Part shown: positions 13,341-26,389 of the stretch, one piece after another
How the letters are laid out: each line of letters starts with the position of its first letter
Numbering within the stretch: the first letter of the stretch is position 1
Assembly: GCA_023846275.1 (NCBI GenBank)
Contig: CM043869.1
Location: 21,868,237-21,932,236 of the forward strand
Direction of reading: 5' to 3'
DNA length: 64,000 nucleotides
From: Vanilla planifolia
Lineage: Eukaryota; Streptophyta; Magnoliopsida; Asparagales; Orchidaceae
Program-made: the position numbers and the translations under genes
The notes under the pieces: generated by a model
What the model saw: the letters and a program-made list of their open reading frames with translations, nothing else
Told to the model about the DNA's origin: nothing
The model's database searches: none

Positions 13341-14640
13341 GACTGATTAAAATCTATAGATTTGGTAATTGTGCAAAAATTTATTACTCATAGTTTGAAT
13401 TTCATTTAAATCATTCGATTCAACTCGCATGAAAATTTTCATTTCTGATTCAATTATTTTAGTGTTTGATAAATGATCCCTATATATAGTTGAAAAAAAA
13501 CTCAAAAAATAACCCTCGAATGGCTGAAATCTACTTTTCAAAAAGCTAGTCAATACAGATGGAGAAGAAGATATAATTACCATTCGATTAAGCAAATGAA
13601 GTGGTAATCATTTAATCAGCTTAAATGATAAATGGTCCAAATCTAATCATAGTGAGATAGAACTAGAGCATTAGACTTGAAAATTAGATGGATAATAACA
13701 TTGATCATGTTGCTGGTCACATAGAAGGAGAGACACTCAACTGTTCAATCAATTATATTGGAGGAACAGCTAAATAAATTCAACTTTACATAAATATGGC
13801 CATGATCTGGACTTCAATTGCAAAAATTCACAGCAGTGTAAAAATCTCAAATTTGGTAATAACATTTATTTAATTCCATAATTTCAAATAGTTTAAGTAT
13901 ATCATGCTTATAATACATCGACTACATATTACAATCAGCCTATTGGGGTTGGCTACTCTTAGTGTTCTTCAGATGTCATGCCCCTATTTGCTAGGACAAA
14001 TCTTTGGTTCTTACTTGACCTATTTTACTTAAACAAATTAACGAGTCTATCCTAATTCATTTCTCCCAACTAGGTTCATGAGTAACGCGTAGAACAGATT
14101 GACCGAGGGAATGCAATAGTAAAATGACTTCATTGATACTCGAGCTTATCCTGTCTTAGATTAAGATAAGCTCTTAGCATTTGGAGGTGCCTAAGGTCCA
14201 TGGCCCTAGGTGGTTCGACTCACTTGGCCTGAGCCATTTTGGCTCAATAGTTAGGGTGTGCTAATAAAAAATATTTTTATAATAATTAAAAAATTACATT
14301 TAAAAAATGTTTAATTATTTATAAGATTTTAAAAAACTCAAATGTCTTCAATTGAAGTACAACTTAAACCAAATTCATATATACATACAAGATCGATAGT
14401 TTTATGTGCCACAATTAATGTTTTAACATGATAAATAAAGATTTAAAAAAGAAATTCCTCGTAAATTAGCCACCCTAGAATTATCATTGTCCTTGATTCC
14501 AAAGTCAATATGTTGAGCCAACAAATTGTGTTCACTATTTATGCTACTATCTTTACTCCAACAAAATCTAGTACTTATGAAGCTCAACAAGACATTAATA
14601 AACACTTTGATTACAAAATTTGATGTATTCCAAAGAAACA
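13340..14640 (+). repeat. Diverged LTR-like repeat, copy 2
   Basis: Partner of 11371-12700, with the same order of shared blocks. It retains a clear TATATATA at 13481-13488, followed by A-rich sequence, where copy 1 has a weaker TATA-like string. The middle of this copy (13920-14260) is unusually rich in CCTAGG/GGCC-type words for this window. The end is defined only approximately, by loss of similarity. Confidence 0.65.
13481..13488 (+). promoter_or_regulatory. TATA-like box in LTR-like repeat
   Basis: TATATATA preceded by a CCC step. The aligned position in the other copy is also TATA-like. Position conservation between copies suggests a promoter of the repeat family, but AT-rich context makes chance occurrence easy. 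Confidence 0.3.
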
Positions 14641-14886
14641 TTTATGATAAATGCCAAAAATAGAAGTCATTAAATTTAAGAAATTAAAAAATTTAAAAAA
14701 ATTCCAAAAAATTATTAAATAATTAAAAAAATTAAAATTATTTATAAAAGTCTTCAAAAAAAATTGTTGTTTCACTCATGTTTAAGGTTGATAAAAAGAA
14801 GGACTAAGACATTCCTAAAATTCTTTTACACATCATTATTTATTCACTTTTATTCTAGATAAAGGTGTTGTATTTAAAACATTTGT

Positions 14887-15350
14887 TGAATTTATACAAT
14901 GCATTACAAAGTTGCACAATAATGTAAGTAAAACAAACATCTTGTTACTGTTGATGGCATGGTTGCGACATTTTTTGGCATGCATGTATTAATTATTTAA
15001 TTGTTATATGCTTTGGATTTTATATATTTTATTATAAATAAACTATTATTTAACTTATTTAACTTTCTATATGTCAGACAGTACCAAATTGTTGCATGCA
15101 TAAACTAATTATTTAAGTATTATATATCTTTTGTTTTAACAAGTTTATATAAATAAACCTATTATTTTTCAAACTTATTTAACATTTCAAATAGAGGATA
15201 GCTTTGATAACTAAGTTATAAATGGTTTTTGATATATTAAGTATTCAATTATCGTAATTATTTTTATATGTTTTATGTTTAAATTACAATAATAAGACAT
15301 TTTTTGCTTATGCATTATGCAACTTTGTAATGTTTAGTGTAAATTTACCA
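14887..15350. mobile_element. MITE-like element with terminal inverted repeats
   Basis: The left end near 14900-14924 reads CATTACAAAGTTGCACAAT. The reverse complement of the right end near 15312-15333 reads CATTACAAAGTTGCATAATG. Weaker inverted similarity (AATTTA) extends outward on both sides to give imperfect arms of about 38-45 bp. The 390 bp interior holds a diverged direct repeat: ATGCATG...AATTATTTAA...TATTATTTAACTTATTTAAC (about 14980-15075 and 15095-15195). There is no coding capacity. This fits a non-autonomous DNA transposon. No convincing target-site duplication was identified. Confidence 0.55.
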
Positions 15351-18300
15351 AAATTTAAAGTATGTTTTTATAACTGCCGCATATTATTTGTTTTTTTTTC
15401 TATTTTTTTAAAATTTAATATGTTTTATTTAGCCCAATACCACTTAAACTAAACAAGTTTTTTTTTAACAAAACTAAACAACTTTTTAAATATTTAAATA
15501 TTGTTAATAGTGATATTTATTCTACTATATGGATAGGAAACCTCTTTGTTGAAGCATTATTCCTAATGCTTTTCTTAATTATATACAAAAAAAAAATTTA
15601 ATAATTGTTTCATATAAAAAAATTCTTTCAATATTATGTAACAATAATTTAAATAATCGTTGTCCTCTAGGATATTATCATTCTAATTGAAAACTTTTCA
15701 CATAATTTTGAATTATTTAATTTACATTATAGAATTTATTTTTAGATTTTTAATTTCTTTAATTGTTTGGCTTATATCACATAATGTAAATGTTTTGAAT
15801 CATTAAGAATTTCATATTTATATATTTAATATTAAAATGCTTTTAAATAAATAGTTGTTGAAAAAAAAAGGAAAAACATTTGTAAATTTGAATATTTTTC
15901 AAAAGTTTTTTATTTTTTTGTATTTTTCTTTTAAAATTGTACTATTTTCTAATTACGAATTTTTTTATTATACTTCTTAAGAAAAGTTTTCTAAAAAATT
16001 TTTTTCCATTTTTTTTAATATTTCAAAATTTCGAACAATTAATATGGAAAATAGTTTTTACTAAAGTATTACACTTATACAATTTATCTGTTGTTTATTA
16101 TTTTTTTGAATTATTGATTTTTATAAATTTATCATTTCTTTGATATTTTTTATTTGTAATGAAAACTTATTGTAACTTGCTTCTTTAGGAATTTATTTAA
16201 TATGCTTGAAAATATTAGAATTACTTGTAGTAATTTTTTAGGGTAATAGCACAGTTTATGTTTTTATATTATGAAAGTTATATTTTGAATTAATATTTTT
16301 TAATGTGACAATGATTTTTAACATTGATGACTTTCTTACTCAAACAAAGTTCTCCACAAAAAAATGCATTAATTTTTTAATATTTACTAGTAAATTATGA
16401 AGAAAATTTAGCATTTTTTAAAATATATAATTATTTTTAGAAATTTTTTATATTCGAAGATATTGCTAAAGTTGTTTTGAATATGTAGAAAGAGCTTACT
16501 AAGATATTTTTTTCTTTTATTCTCTTTTATCTCATTAAATGGAAAGTAATTTGTAAATAATCGAAAAAATTTTTTGTACATTTTACTGATAATAGTTTTC
16601 TATATTCTCAATATTTTATATTTATGAACAAGATTCAATTGTAATGTTTTTTATTTTTTTTGAAACTTTCTATTAAAATTATTTCTAACTATTTGAAAAT
16701 TATTAAAATATTTATTTATTTATTTTGATTATTTGTATTTAATTTACCTTATAGCACATGATATATTGGATGTAATGATCAAGCATTAAATTATTTAATT
16801 ATTTTAAAAATCATATAACTCATAATTATTTTAAAACTTTTACATTAACATGTTTGTGACCTAACATTACTAAGAAATTTTGTGATCATTCCTAAAGCAT
16901 TACGCGATAATTATTTAAATTACTTTTAATGTTGCAAATACTTCTGCAACTCTATTCCTTTATGTTGGCATATTTGTCATGATTGAATTACATAAATAAT
17001 TTTTCAATGTATTATACATATTGTTTAAAAATTGAGGTACAATTATTTCTTGATGATTTGCCATTTTCTGTCTAAGAAAAGTTTTATCAAAATGGTATTT
17101 AAAATATATTTTTATTATGAAATTTAATTTACTATCTTCAATACATTTTATCATTTAATATGCTTAGAATTTTTTTTTTAATAGAACAAGTTTCTTGTAT
17201 TATTTACCTAAGTTCATTAGTTCTTTCACTTAACTTTTTAAAATTTTGAAATATTAAATTTTACTTATTTAATTTTATGTTAATTTTTAATTAATATTTT
17301 CAAATTATAGATCTTAGTAAAATAACTTTTAAGGTATGATAGATTCACAAATTTTTTTTGTCTATAATTTTTATTTAAACTAATATTTTAGCAAATATAT
17401 AATACCTAAATTTTTTGTCTATAATTTGTTGTTTTATGAAAATATTTCAAATAGTATCATATCTTATTCTTTTAATATTCTTAAAATACATTATGTACAT
17501 CTTCGATTGCACTAAAATATTTTCCTTTAATAAGGTAGAAATAAATTTATCATGTTATTTATTAGGAATTAAATTTAATATTTAAAAAATTATTCAATCA
17601 TAATTTTATTGACAATATTATGTTTTAATTAATATTGAATTATTATTTATTTTTCATTGTAAAATGAGATTTAATATTAAAAATACCCAAAGTTTTTTTA
17701 TAATTTATTAATAAACAATTAAAGTTTTATTTAAAATGTAAGAAATATGTTTAAAAAATGAAAATATAACTTAAAATTAAATTAGTAAAATATCATTAAG
17801 ATAAAAAAATTATTCTAGCATTTGTTTTATTTTCATTTTGTTGTTATTTTTTTTGCAAGCTAGGGAACCCTACATTTGTTTGAATATAATGGGATTTGTT
17901 AAGCAAAGTAGAAACATATATTGTCATACCAAAATGTGTAAAAAAATTAAAATATAAAGTAAAAGAAAAAACTACATAATAGTAATAAAAACATTACTTT
18001 GAAAATAATGAATAATTAAAATAATAAAAGCTAAAAAGTTATCTAGTTATTAAACATATATATTATTTTTATTATATAAAATATAAAAATCAAATCAAAA
18101 ATCATTGCAAAGAGGAGGAATAAGAAAAGTTAAAAAATGAAAAAAATTAAAGGAAAAAAAATAAATAAGAACATAAAAAGGATAATGTTGCAAAATATAT
18201 TCATAATACAACATCAATAAAATGTGTCAAGAAAACATGTTTTACTAAAAAATCTAGCAAATATTTTTTAGGAGTAAAAAAATGAAGACAGTGGAGGTTA

Positions 18301-18540
18301 TAAGATATCTAACAATAATTAAAATATAGGGTACAATTTGTCATTAAACATCACACATAGGTTGAGAGAAATAAAAACAAAATAATACAAAAAAAAATAA
18401 CACAAAAAACAGAATATAAAGGTTATGAATAATAATTTAATATTATATTAGTTAAAATATATAATATATAAAAGTATAAAAAAATATTTTATTACAAACA
18501 ACAAAAGAACAAAAACGATTGAAGAAAAAGGAAGGATGGG
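15351..18540. other. Extremely AT-rich DNA, no gene seen
   Basis: Very low complexity, T-rich on the + strand to about 17.6 kb and then A-rich to about 18.5 kb. The short open frames here are phenylalanine/leucine/isoleucine strings, as expected of T-rich DNA, and show no family motif. Confidence 0.6.
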
Positions 18541-21500
18541 AATCCATCAACTATATATTTATACTATTAATGTATTCATTAAGTTCAACATTTTCTTTAA
18601 AAGTTTGACTAATCATTTTATCCTACACAAATCATATGAATGAGCAAATAAACTTTTATTCTTAGTTTTATATCTTAAGTTAAGAACAAAAACAATTTTT
18701 GAATGTAACACAAATTCAATTTGTTTTTCTTTGGACGCCTTATTTATAGTAACTCCATAATAAACAAACTCAAGTAAAAATGTTAAAAAAAGTTAATGAA
18801 TGAAAGATTAATTACTATAATGAGGAATAAAATTAGGAAGACATTACTGAGATATTGATAGGTTTTATTTAGATTTGACATAAGTTGATAAATTTTTCAA
18901 AGTTTTTTAAATTTTTATTTATGTTAAAGATAGTCAAAACTTCACTTTTGTGCTAATCATTGATGAAATTTAGGCATGAGGTATTAAATAATAAGATTGA
19001 TATTTTAGTTCATAGAAATTATATTATCAAAATGACAAATACCTACTAAATAGAACTATGTTCATCCAAGTATAATACAAATGTAGCCATATAAATCCAT
19101 CACAACAAATATTATGTAAAAATTTTCGTAGTTGATAATAAAACAAGATGTTTTAGTTTCTTAAACTTTAACGGATTTATCAAAGTTCATTGATATGATT
19201 GTAAGAACTGTAATAGGATTTATATTTGTAAATGTAAGTAACAAAGGTAATTCCTATTACATAATAGTATTTTCATTAATAAAAATTGCAGCGTCCTAAA
19301 AAAATTTTATTGTTAAACATAACAAGAGATTGCACATAATAGTCAAATGGATTCTGATAGTGGATTAAGTAATATAATACAATAATTGCATAGCATGAAT
19401 CATTTTATGGTTTGAGTGCAATAGAAATGCGTGCAACTAAAACATAATTATAGATGCTCATTTTCAGTACATTGAATGGAAGGGATTGTGTGTTTCAAGA
19501 ATGATAAATTTTCACAAGATCACATTAAATTGAGCAAGAATTTTTTAATATAATTTTACAAGCATGAATATAAATCTAATCTTGAAAAATTTACTTAATG
19601 TTAAAAAAGCTGGCCACTAGTGCCATAAGAATTACATCAAAATATGGAAAACTTTTATTGATGAATAAATTATTTAAAAACTTTCTTTCCATTTTTTTGA
19701 AATAGTTAGATGTAATTGCCTCGCTAAGTTAGTCATTAGTTTGGGGGTGAAAGAAAAACGTCACCTAAGACTATTACTCTCTTCAGAGCTACTTGGTCAG
19801 TATGATGCATAATAAGGTTTTGCTACATAAACAAGATAGCAAGGCCATTAGTGTTGTTGATGAAGTACTACTAAATAATTATTTGAAGAAAGCTTATATC
19901 AATGTGTTGACATGATGCATGTAATAAAAATTCAATGATCGTGAGCCATCATAAGGGTTGAAAACAATTACTAAAAATGAGGAAAGTCCAATAAAGTGTA
20001 AAAATGCAACAAGTAATTGTTGTGGATCATTAGGTTCCTTTGAATAACATAGACTATACTTTGATAAGAAAATAATTTGATAGTGAAGGTACATATGATA
20101 GGAACCTTATAGTTGGAATCTAATTTTGCTCTAATTCCTTAAATAAGAAGGTTAATGAAAGAAGGAAAAGGTAAGGGAAGAAAGTGTAGAATATGTCCTC
20201 CACTATTTCAGTCTATATGCAAACTAGACCTCCATAGTGACATTGACTATATTAAATGTCAACATTAAAGTTTGCTATTTTCACTACACAAATTCTATTG
20301 AATTTCTTATTGAAACAATCTTAATACTAAAAATAATAAAAAAATTTTACTTTATAAATAATTGATGCAAACATTGACATGCGCCTTATACATGACTTGT
20401 TATAGTATAACTTAAACTTAAAATTTTTAAATAACCAATCAAAATACTAGTATGGTGCTTGGCTAACATTATACTACATCTTATCTTGCACTAAAAATAT
20501 TCTAAGCTAAGGAAGAAAAAGTATAATAAAAGATAACAAAATTTAAGATCAATACACACATAGTGGTGCGCAAAGAAATGGAGCTCGATAAATTATTGCT
20601 TATGGTCAAAGAGAACACTTATATGAAAGTATATAGGAAAAAAATTTGAGAAAAATGGAATGTAATAGAAGACCAAACTACTCCCTTCTTAGTGAGCATG
20701 AGCATGCAAAAAATACCTTCATGACTAAGAAATCACATATCTAACTATTAATCTCCATATTCTAATTACATAAAAGCATTTTTAGGTAATAATATGAATC
20801 CATTGAATAAAACAACAATTTAATTTCACCAATTCACATAAATACAAATGAAGCTTTGTAGCCACATAAATACATAGCTTCAAGCTAGCCACACCACATC
20901 ACCTAAAACTGAGGTGACATTTCATTGAGAAAAGGAAAATGTAGCCAACAAAGTTAAAAGGCCTCTTCTATCTCAACCATGAGCCTTATTCAACATGATT
21001 TTGTTGTGTAGACCAATATTACATATTGACATTGTTTATTCAATTTTTATGGTGTTGCTTTTAAAGATTCAAATTGCTTAAATCGAATCACAATTATCTT
21101 TTTATGTTACAAATAAGTGTTCACTTTTATATTGAGAATATTTTTATTTAAATATGTTTTGTATATGGTCTTTATCATTTCAATTGTACCATTTTCTTAA
21201 TGGTTTTTCTATGTTACAAAATGTTTAATTATTTTCAATAAGAATTTTGTTTTAGCAAGAATTATCAAGAAACTTTTTCCATGTATTTATTGTAAAAAAT
21301 ATTTTATATTAGTGGCATCACCTTTTCTTATGGTTTTATGCTTATGACACATATATCATTATTAACTATTTGCTAAAATTAAATTTTTTTTAAAAGTTTG
21401 TTTCTTTTGTAGTAATAACCTATTTATGATACTTCTAGTAATTAGAAAACTCTTTCATTATAAGAAAATTTGTATATGTTCTATGCCTATCCACAAAAAA

Positions 21501-22270
21501 TTAGTATTTAACATGTTATTGATATAGTTTTAATGATCTTCAATTTTTCATTATCTTCATAAGATTATATTGTTTGGTTTTCTTATTAATCTTATTTGCA
21601 ATGACAAATTTTTAGTTATTTATGAAAATTCTAAATTATTTTATAGTAATTGTTTTATCTTTTAATATTTAATTTTTTTATATTGGTCACATAATGCCTA
21701 TGTTATTGGCCTCCTAAGCCTTGTGACCCAAGTTTAAATTTAGTTCATAAAAATATTAATAAATTAAGCCACTAACATGTTTTTTTACTTGATTATATTA
21801 TATTAAAGATATGTGATCGACAAAAAAAACCTTTTGGGAATTAAAGATTAATTCAGTAAGCTTAAAATGATGTCCAAATGAACCTCATATTAGGCTAACT
21901 CAAAATTATAATTGAAGCAACAAGTGTTCTCAAAGCAATTACTCAAGAACAGATCGTGGTCATTCACGATAGTAAGACAAACTTTCAATTTTCAAAAGAA
22001 ATTCAAATTGAAGATAGAAAGAACCGTGGAGGCTTGAAAGAAAATAAGCTTCTTCTCAATGCCAAATAATCAAGAAAAATTTTTGGAAAAGTTTGTGTGG
22101 TTAGTTTCCAAACTTTCTCTTATATGATTCCATTTGCAAGCATCATGTTTTTAAAAAATGTCAAAAGTCATCATATGAATGCTTTCACACTTCACTCATA
22201 AAATAGTCTTAAAATGTCTTTAAAATCTAACTAGTGCAATGGTAGCATGCATCTATTGAAGAAACTTTAT
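18541..22270. other. AT-rich DNA, no gene seen
   Basis: The part at 19.3-21.0 kb has slightly more G and C and may be old element DNA. No reverse transcriptase, transposase, gag or host protein motif was recognised. Chance frames up to about 66 codons carry no known motif. Confidence 0.5.
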
Positions 22271-22271
22271 C

Positions 22272-22286
22272 GCACACACACACACA
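22272..22286. repeat. Short (CA)n microsatellite
   Basis: About seven CA units following CG. It is one of the few non-AT simple repeats in the window. Confidence 0.85.
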
Positions 22287-22289
22287 AAG

Positions 22290-25060
22290 ATCTAAGGTAC
22301 TTTGAGTTTTTGTTATGCAAGCATAATCCTAGGGTGCATCCAATAGATGTCTATGAACCTTGTGTAGAATAAAGAAATATTTGCTCAAATAATTCTATAA
22401 ACCTACACCAATAAACAATTAATAGTACATTATTATATATGTGCCTGGAAGTCAAGATAAATGCACAAAAACAAGACAATGCATATAACCACAATATATT
22501 ACTAACATAAAGTATATCTAGCTCACTAGAAATTATTGATCACAAGTAAATATCACTGTTTAGGTAAACAACAAATTTTCATAGCTAGCACATGATCTTA
22601 AGTTAGTTTTAAGCCAATCTATGTAAGTGTAATGTTGAGCTCATAATTGGAAGACATTAAATTAATTCTAAGAAACGAAAAATATTCTAAAGATTTTATA
22701 AGTAGAGCTCAATAAAAAAAGTTTTGAATTCAAGCCACATAACATTTCTTAATGCAATCAAACACTATTATTCCTTCATTAAATTAATTTTTGGCATTTA
22801 ACAATTTTGAAACCATTGCCAACAACAAAAGCTTACAACTACATATTGGAAGATTTGTTGAAGCTAAGTACATTGTTGTACATCATTTCCTCATCAACCT
22901 ACGACATCAAAAAGGTTTGTGGGAATGTTTGTTTTATTTTCCATATGTTCTGCACATGACCCACATTTTATAGAATCTTATGTATTATGCTTTAAGAAAA
23001 GGGTTTTGTTTTTTAGAATTATTACCTGGTTAGGTTGTAGTTACAAAAGTAGCCAGTTTTATGAAAGTTTAGTATAAACCACAAAGTGTCAAGAAAGTTT
23101 TGCTTTAACATGGTAAGAGACCAACAAAGATTATGTATCCAAGGGATTGTGCATTAGCATAAGGAGGAAAACACTCAAGGTGTTGTTGTATGCTTACCTT
23201 CTGAAAATGACATGTGATGGCTTCTCAACTTGCTATGCGAGGGTTCATATGGAAGGAATCTAAACCATCTAAAATGATATGTAGCTATAACAATTATTCC
23301 TCTTTATTACTTTTATTTGATAAAGTGTGTGCTATACATAATATTTTTAGCCAAATAATTACTATATATTTAATTAATGTACACCATTTCTTCTAAATTA
23401 AATTTGAAATTTAAATATATTTTAACATATAATACAGATAAATTTATTGTTTAATTTTAAAATTTTAAATTCTAAAATTGGAAGCATTTGAAAATGGTAA
23501 GATTTAAATTGTTAAACATTAAACATGATTAGGTTGAATATGTGAACATGAGCTTATAAGTTTATTATATTATTAACTTTTTCTCTCATCCTTACTTCTA
23601 TCGACCATAAATTCTTGATAAGATATGGATATGATTCTTAAATATTATGGGTTGGTGGCTGAAGATTGGAGGATAAAAAGAAACTTTTATATACAATGAA
23701 TTTTTGAATATCATAAGAAAAGATCAATAGAATAGAAAGAAGAATCTATTACCATATCTTACATTGAATGTTAAATTTAAGGAGCTTTATATAGTAGACA
23801 AAAAGAGGTGTAATTAGAAGAAGGTTAACTTAAAATAATCAATTGTGGCTACTCCAAACCAAGAGTAGTTTATCTTAAATTAAATTCCTTGTTTAATGTG
23901 GTATGTTCAAGGTTATATAAGCTATTAAGATGTGCTTGTAAATTAAGAAAACTCAACCTTAAAAGGGGAGTTCGGAGGAGCCAACTTAGTGGATACTAAG
24001 TAAAAAATTTGGCGTAAGCTATGGGGATGTATAAGGTGGATTAGAGCTTTCAAGCAAAGAAATATCTTACGAAAGAGAACTCCTCTACATGACTTTTCAA
24101 CATAGAATAATACTTTAGTTCATATAATATATTAAGCTTAGATGTAAGCCAAGATAAAAAGGAATTGTTTTGTGAAAATGTTTATGAAACCTTGGAAATT
24201 AATTGCGACAACAATTAGTCAATCTTTTTCATAAAACTTGTTCTTGAAGGAGGGAATTCTTTCTACCCAAGAATAAGGGAGATTTATTTTAGTAAATGAA
24301 TGGTTCAATTTTTTCACACTTTCTTATGTAGTGTTTCTAATTGAGTGATAAAAAATGTGTATTACATTTTTTGTCCTATGAATGCAAAGCAGATTACATG
24401 ATCACATACATCATGTTTGGGATTGGTTTTAAATAGATGTAGAAGATAATTTTTGAATAACAATTTTTTGATGAAAAAAACTTCTCAAACAAGACATCAC
24501 CATGTGAAATAAGTGTAAATTATGCTAAATGGTATGCTTATTTGGTTATTTATGTTCGGTTACCTAATTATTTATGTATTAAGCATAGATTATCCTGATA
24601 ATTGTTAAAAAATTGGAAAATCATGGGGAACAAAAACTTTTTTTAATATTACCCTCATACCCTTGACATAATAACCATTTTCTTTTATTATATATTGTTA
24701 TGAGTTAGGATCCTTAGTGTAATTCTTCTTCTTTCTAAGTATAATTGATATTTGGCAATATACATTGAATGTAATTTTTACTTCTCGATTATTGCATGAA
24801 TAGACAAAGAGTTTCATGCCATTACTAATAAAGAAGTTATAAAATTGAGATTTATTATATACTTTTATATAAACTTATAGTTTGAAATTTATTCTTGATG
24901 TGAGGCACTATGATTAAGTTACTCATAAGTTTTGTACATAGCATGACATGGTATAAATTAGTATTTTATAGCTAAAATCATGGATGAATAATATACAAAA
25001 TGTAACGTGATATAGGTTATTCCATAGATTATGTGATAAGCAAATTACACTTGAAAAAAA
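22290..25060. other. No gene recognised
   Basis: AT-rich with stops throughout. A 60-codon + strand frame at 22791-22973 contains KGLWECLFYFPY but could not be linked to any family. Another at 23214-23396 likewise shows no motif. Confidence 0.45.
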
Positions 25061-26385
25061 ATAAAAAAACTCTAAACCATTTTATGGCCAACCATTCTTT
25101 TGTCTAGGGTCTACTTGTGAAGCATAGAACCATGGGCTTGGTTAAGTTATTGGAGGCATTGGTTCAACTCGCAAGAGAACCTAAATGGATTTTAAGATAT
25201 GTGTGGTTCTTGGTTTGTGCTTAGAAAGTCTTGAAGGGCTCGGTTTGAGGCCTTAGAAGAAGGCTAAGTTAAGTAGGCATATGATTAGCAACCAAAGAGT
25301 TTGGTTACGACTAAAACTACTAAGGTTAAAGTTAGACATTGTGGTAAAGGTTTTAGAGATAATTCATAGAACTTAGTGTAGTAAAATTATGAATTTAAGA
25401 TTCTTGTGCATGAATATGTAAAATAAGCATTTGTTCGGAACCATGCTCTAAGGCATACAAAAAACCTAATAGAAAAGGAAGTTATAATAAATGATATTTA
25501 TTGTAGATTTGTGAAATACCATTTGTGAACCTTTATGAACAATGAAAATTAAGCTTTGGTTAGCTAGGCTATCTTCCAAGACCTTGCAAGATGGCAGAAG
25601 AGATTGGAATCTGACAGGGTTGTGCTAAGTTTTGCCATGTAAGCAATATGGTAAAGTTGTTAGCTAAACCTTGAATTGAATAGGTTATTTGGGTAAGACC
25701 ACAAGTAATTGTACTTATGCTCTTAAGTCACATGATGGCACTCTCAATGGTGATCTAAGGAATATGTGGAGGCTTAGGAGAGGCCTTATGAATGTTATGA
25801 TGACAATGGATTGCATTGGGATCATAAGGGTCTCTCATAATACTTAGGTGAATCGAGGCTTGATTGCACTAGTAATAAGTTAAATAAAGAATCTAAGGTT
25901 AAAAGCAAAGCCATTATGAACTCTGTGGTTATCTTAGATAGGAAAGGTCCAAAACGAAATTTGGGCAAGGTTAAATATAAGAAATATGGGCTAAGAAATT
26001 CTAGATAGTCGAATTATGATTTAGTGGGAACCTTAAGGCATTTAGATATAGTGGACTCTAAATTATTGACACCCATTAAGCACATAGACATGTTAGCTAT
26101 GTCACTCCCTTGGCTTGGTATTAAATTTGAATAGTCAAGCCTATAGTTGGAGTACCACATGTCATGATAAGAACCACTAGAATTTGTAGGAACCATTATG
26201 TGAATAGTCTCAGAAGGAAACAATTACACATTTTGTCTTATAAGAAATTCAATGTTGTGCTTCCTTCTATTAGGGCCCAGTTGCGGTTCTTGAAAACTCT
26301 TAGAATCCCACATGGATTGCCATGCAATTATCATTACCATGTCAAATGCGAAATTAAATTATTTAAAAAAGTGATAGGGCATGTC
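25060..26385 (+). other. Purine-rich patch with unrecognised broken frame
   Basis: The + strand is notably richer in G than its surroundings. A frame runs from 25841 to 26131 (97 codons) with a single TAG at 26006-26008. It is basic in the middle (LDRKGPKRNLGKVKYKKYG) and ends SLPWLGIKFE. A second + frame at 26164-26481 (105 codons from an ATG) overlaps the start of the tandem unit that follows. Neither could be assigned. Continuation for nearly 100 codons with one stop, in DNA where stops normally come every few codons, suggests a former coding sequence of an unidentified element or gene. Confidence 0.4.
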
Positions 26386-26389
26386 CTAA

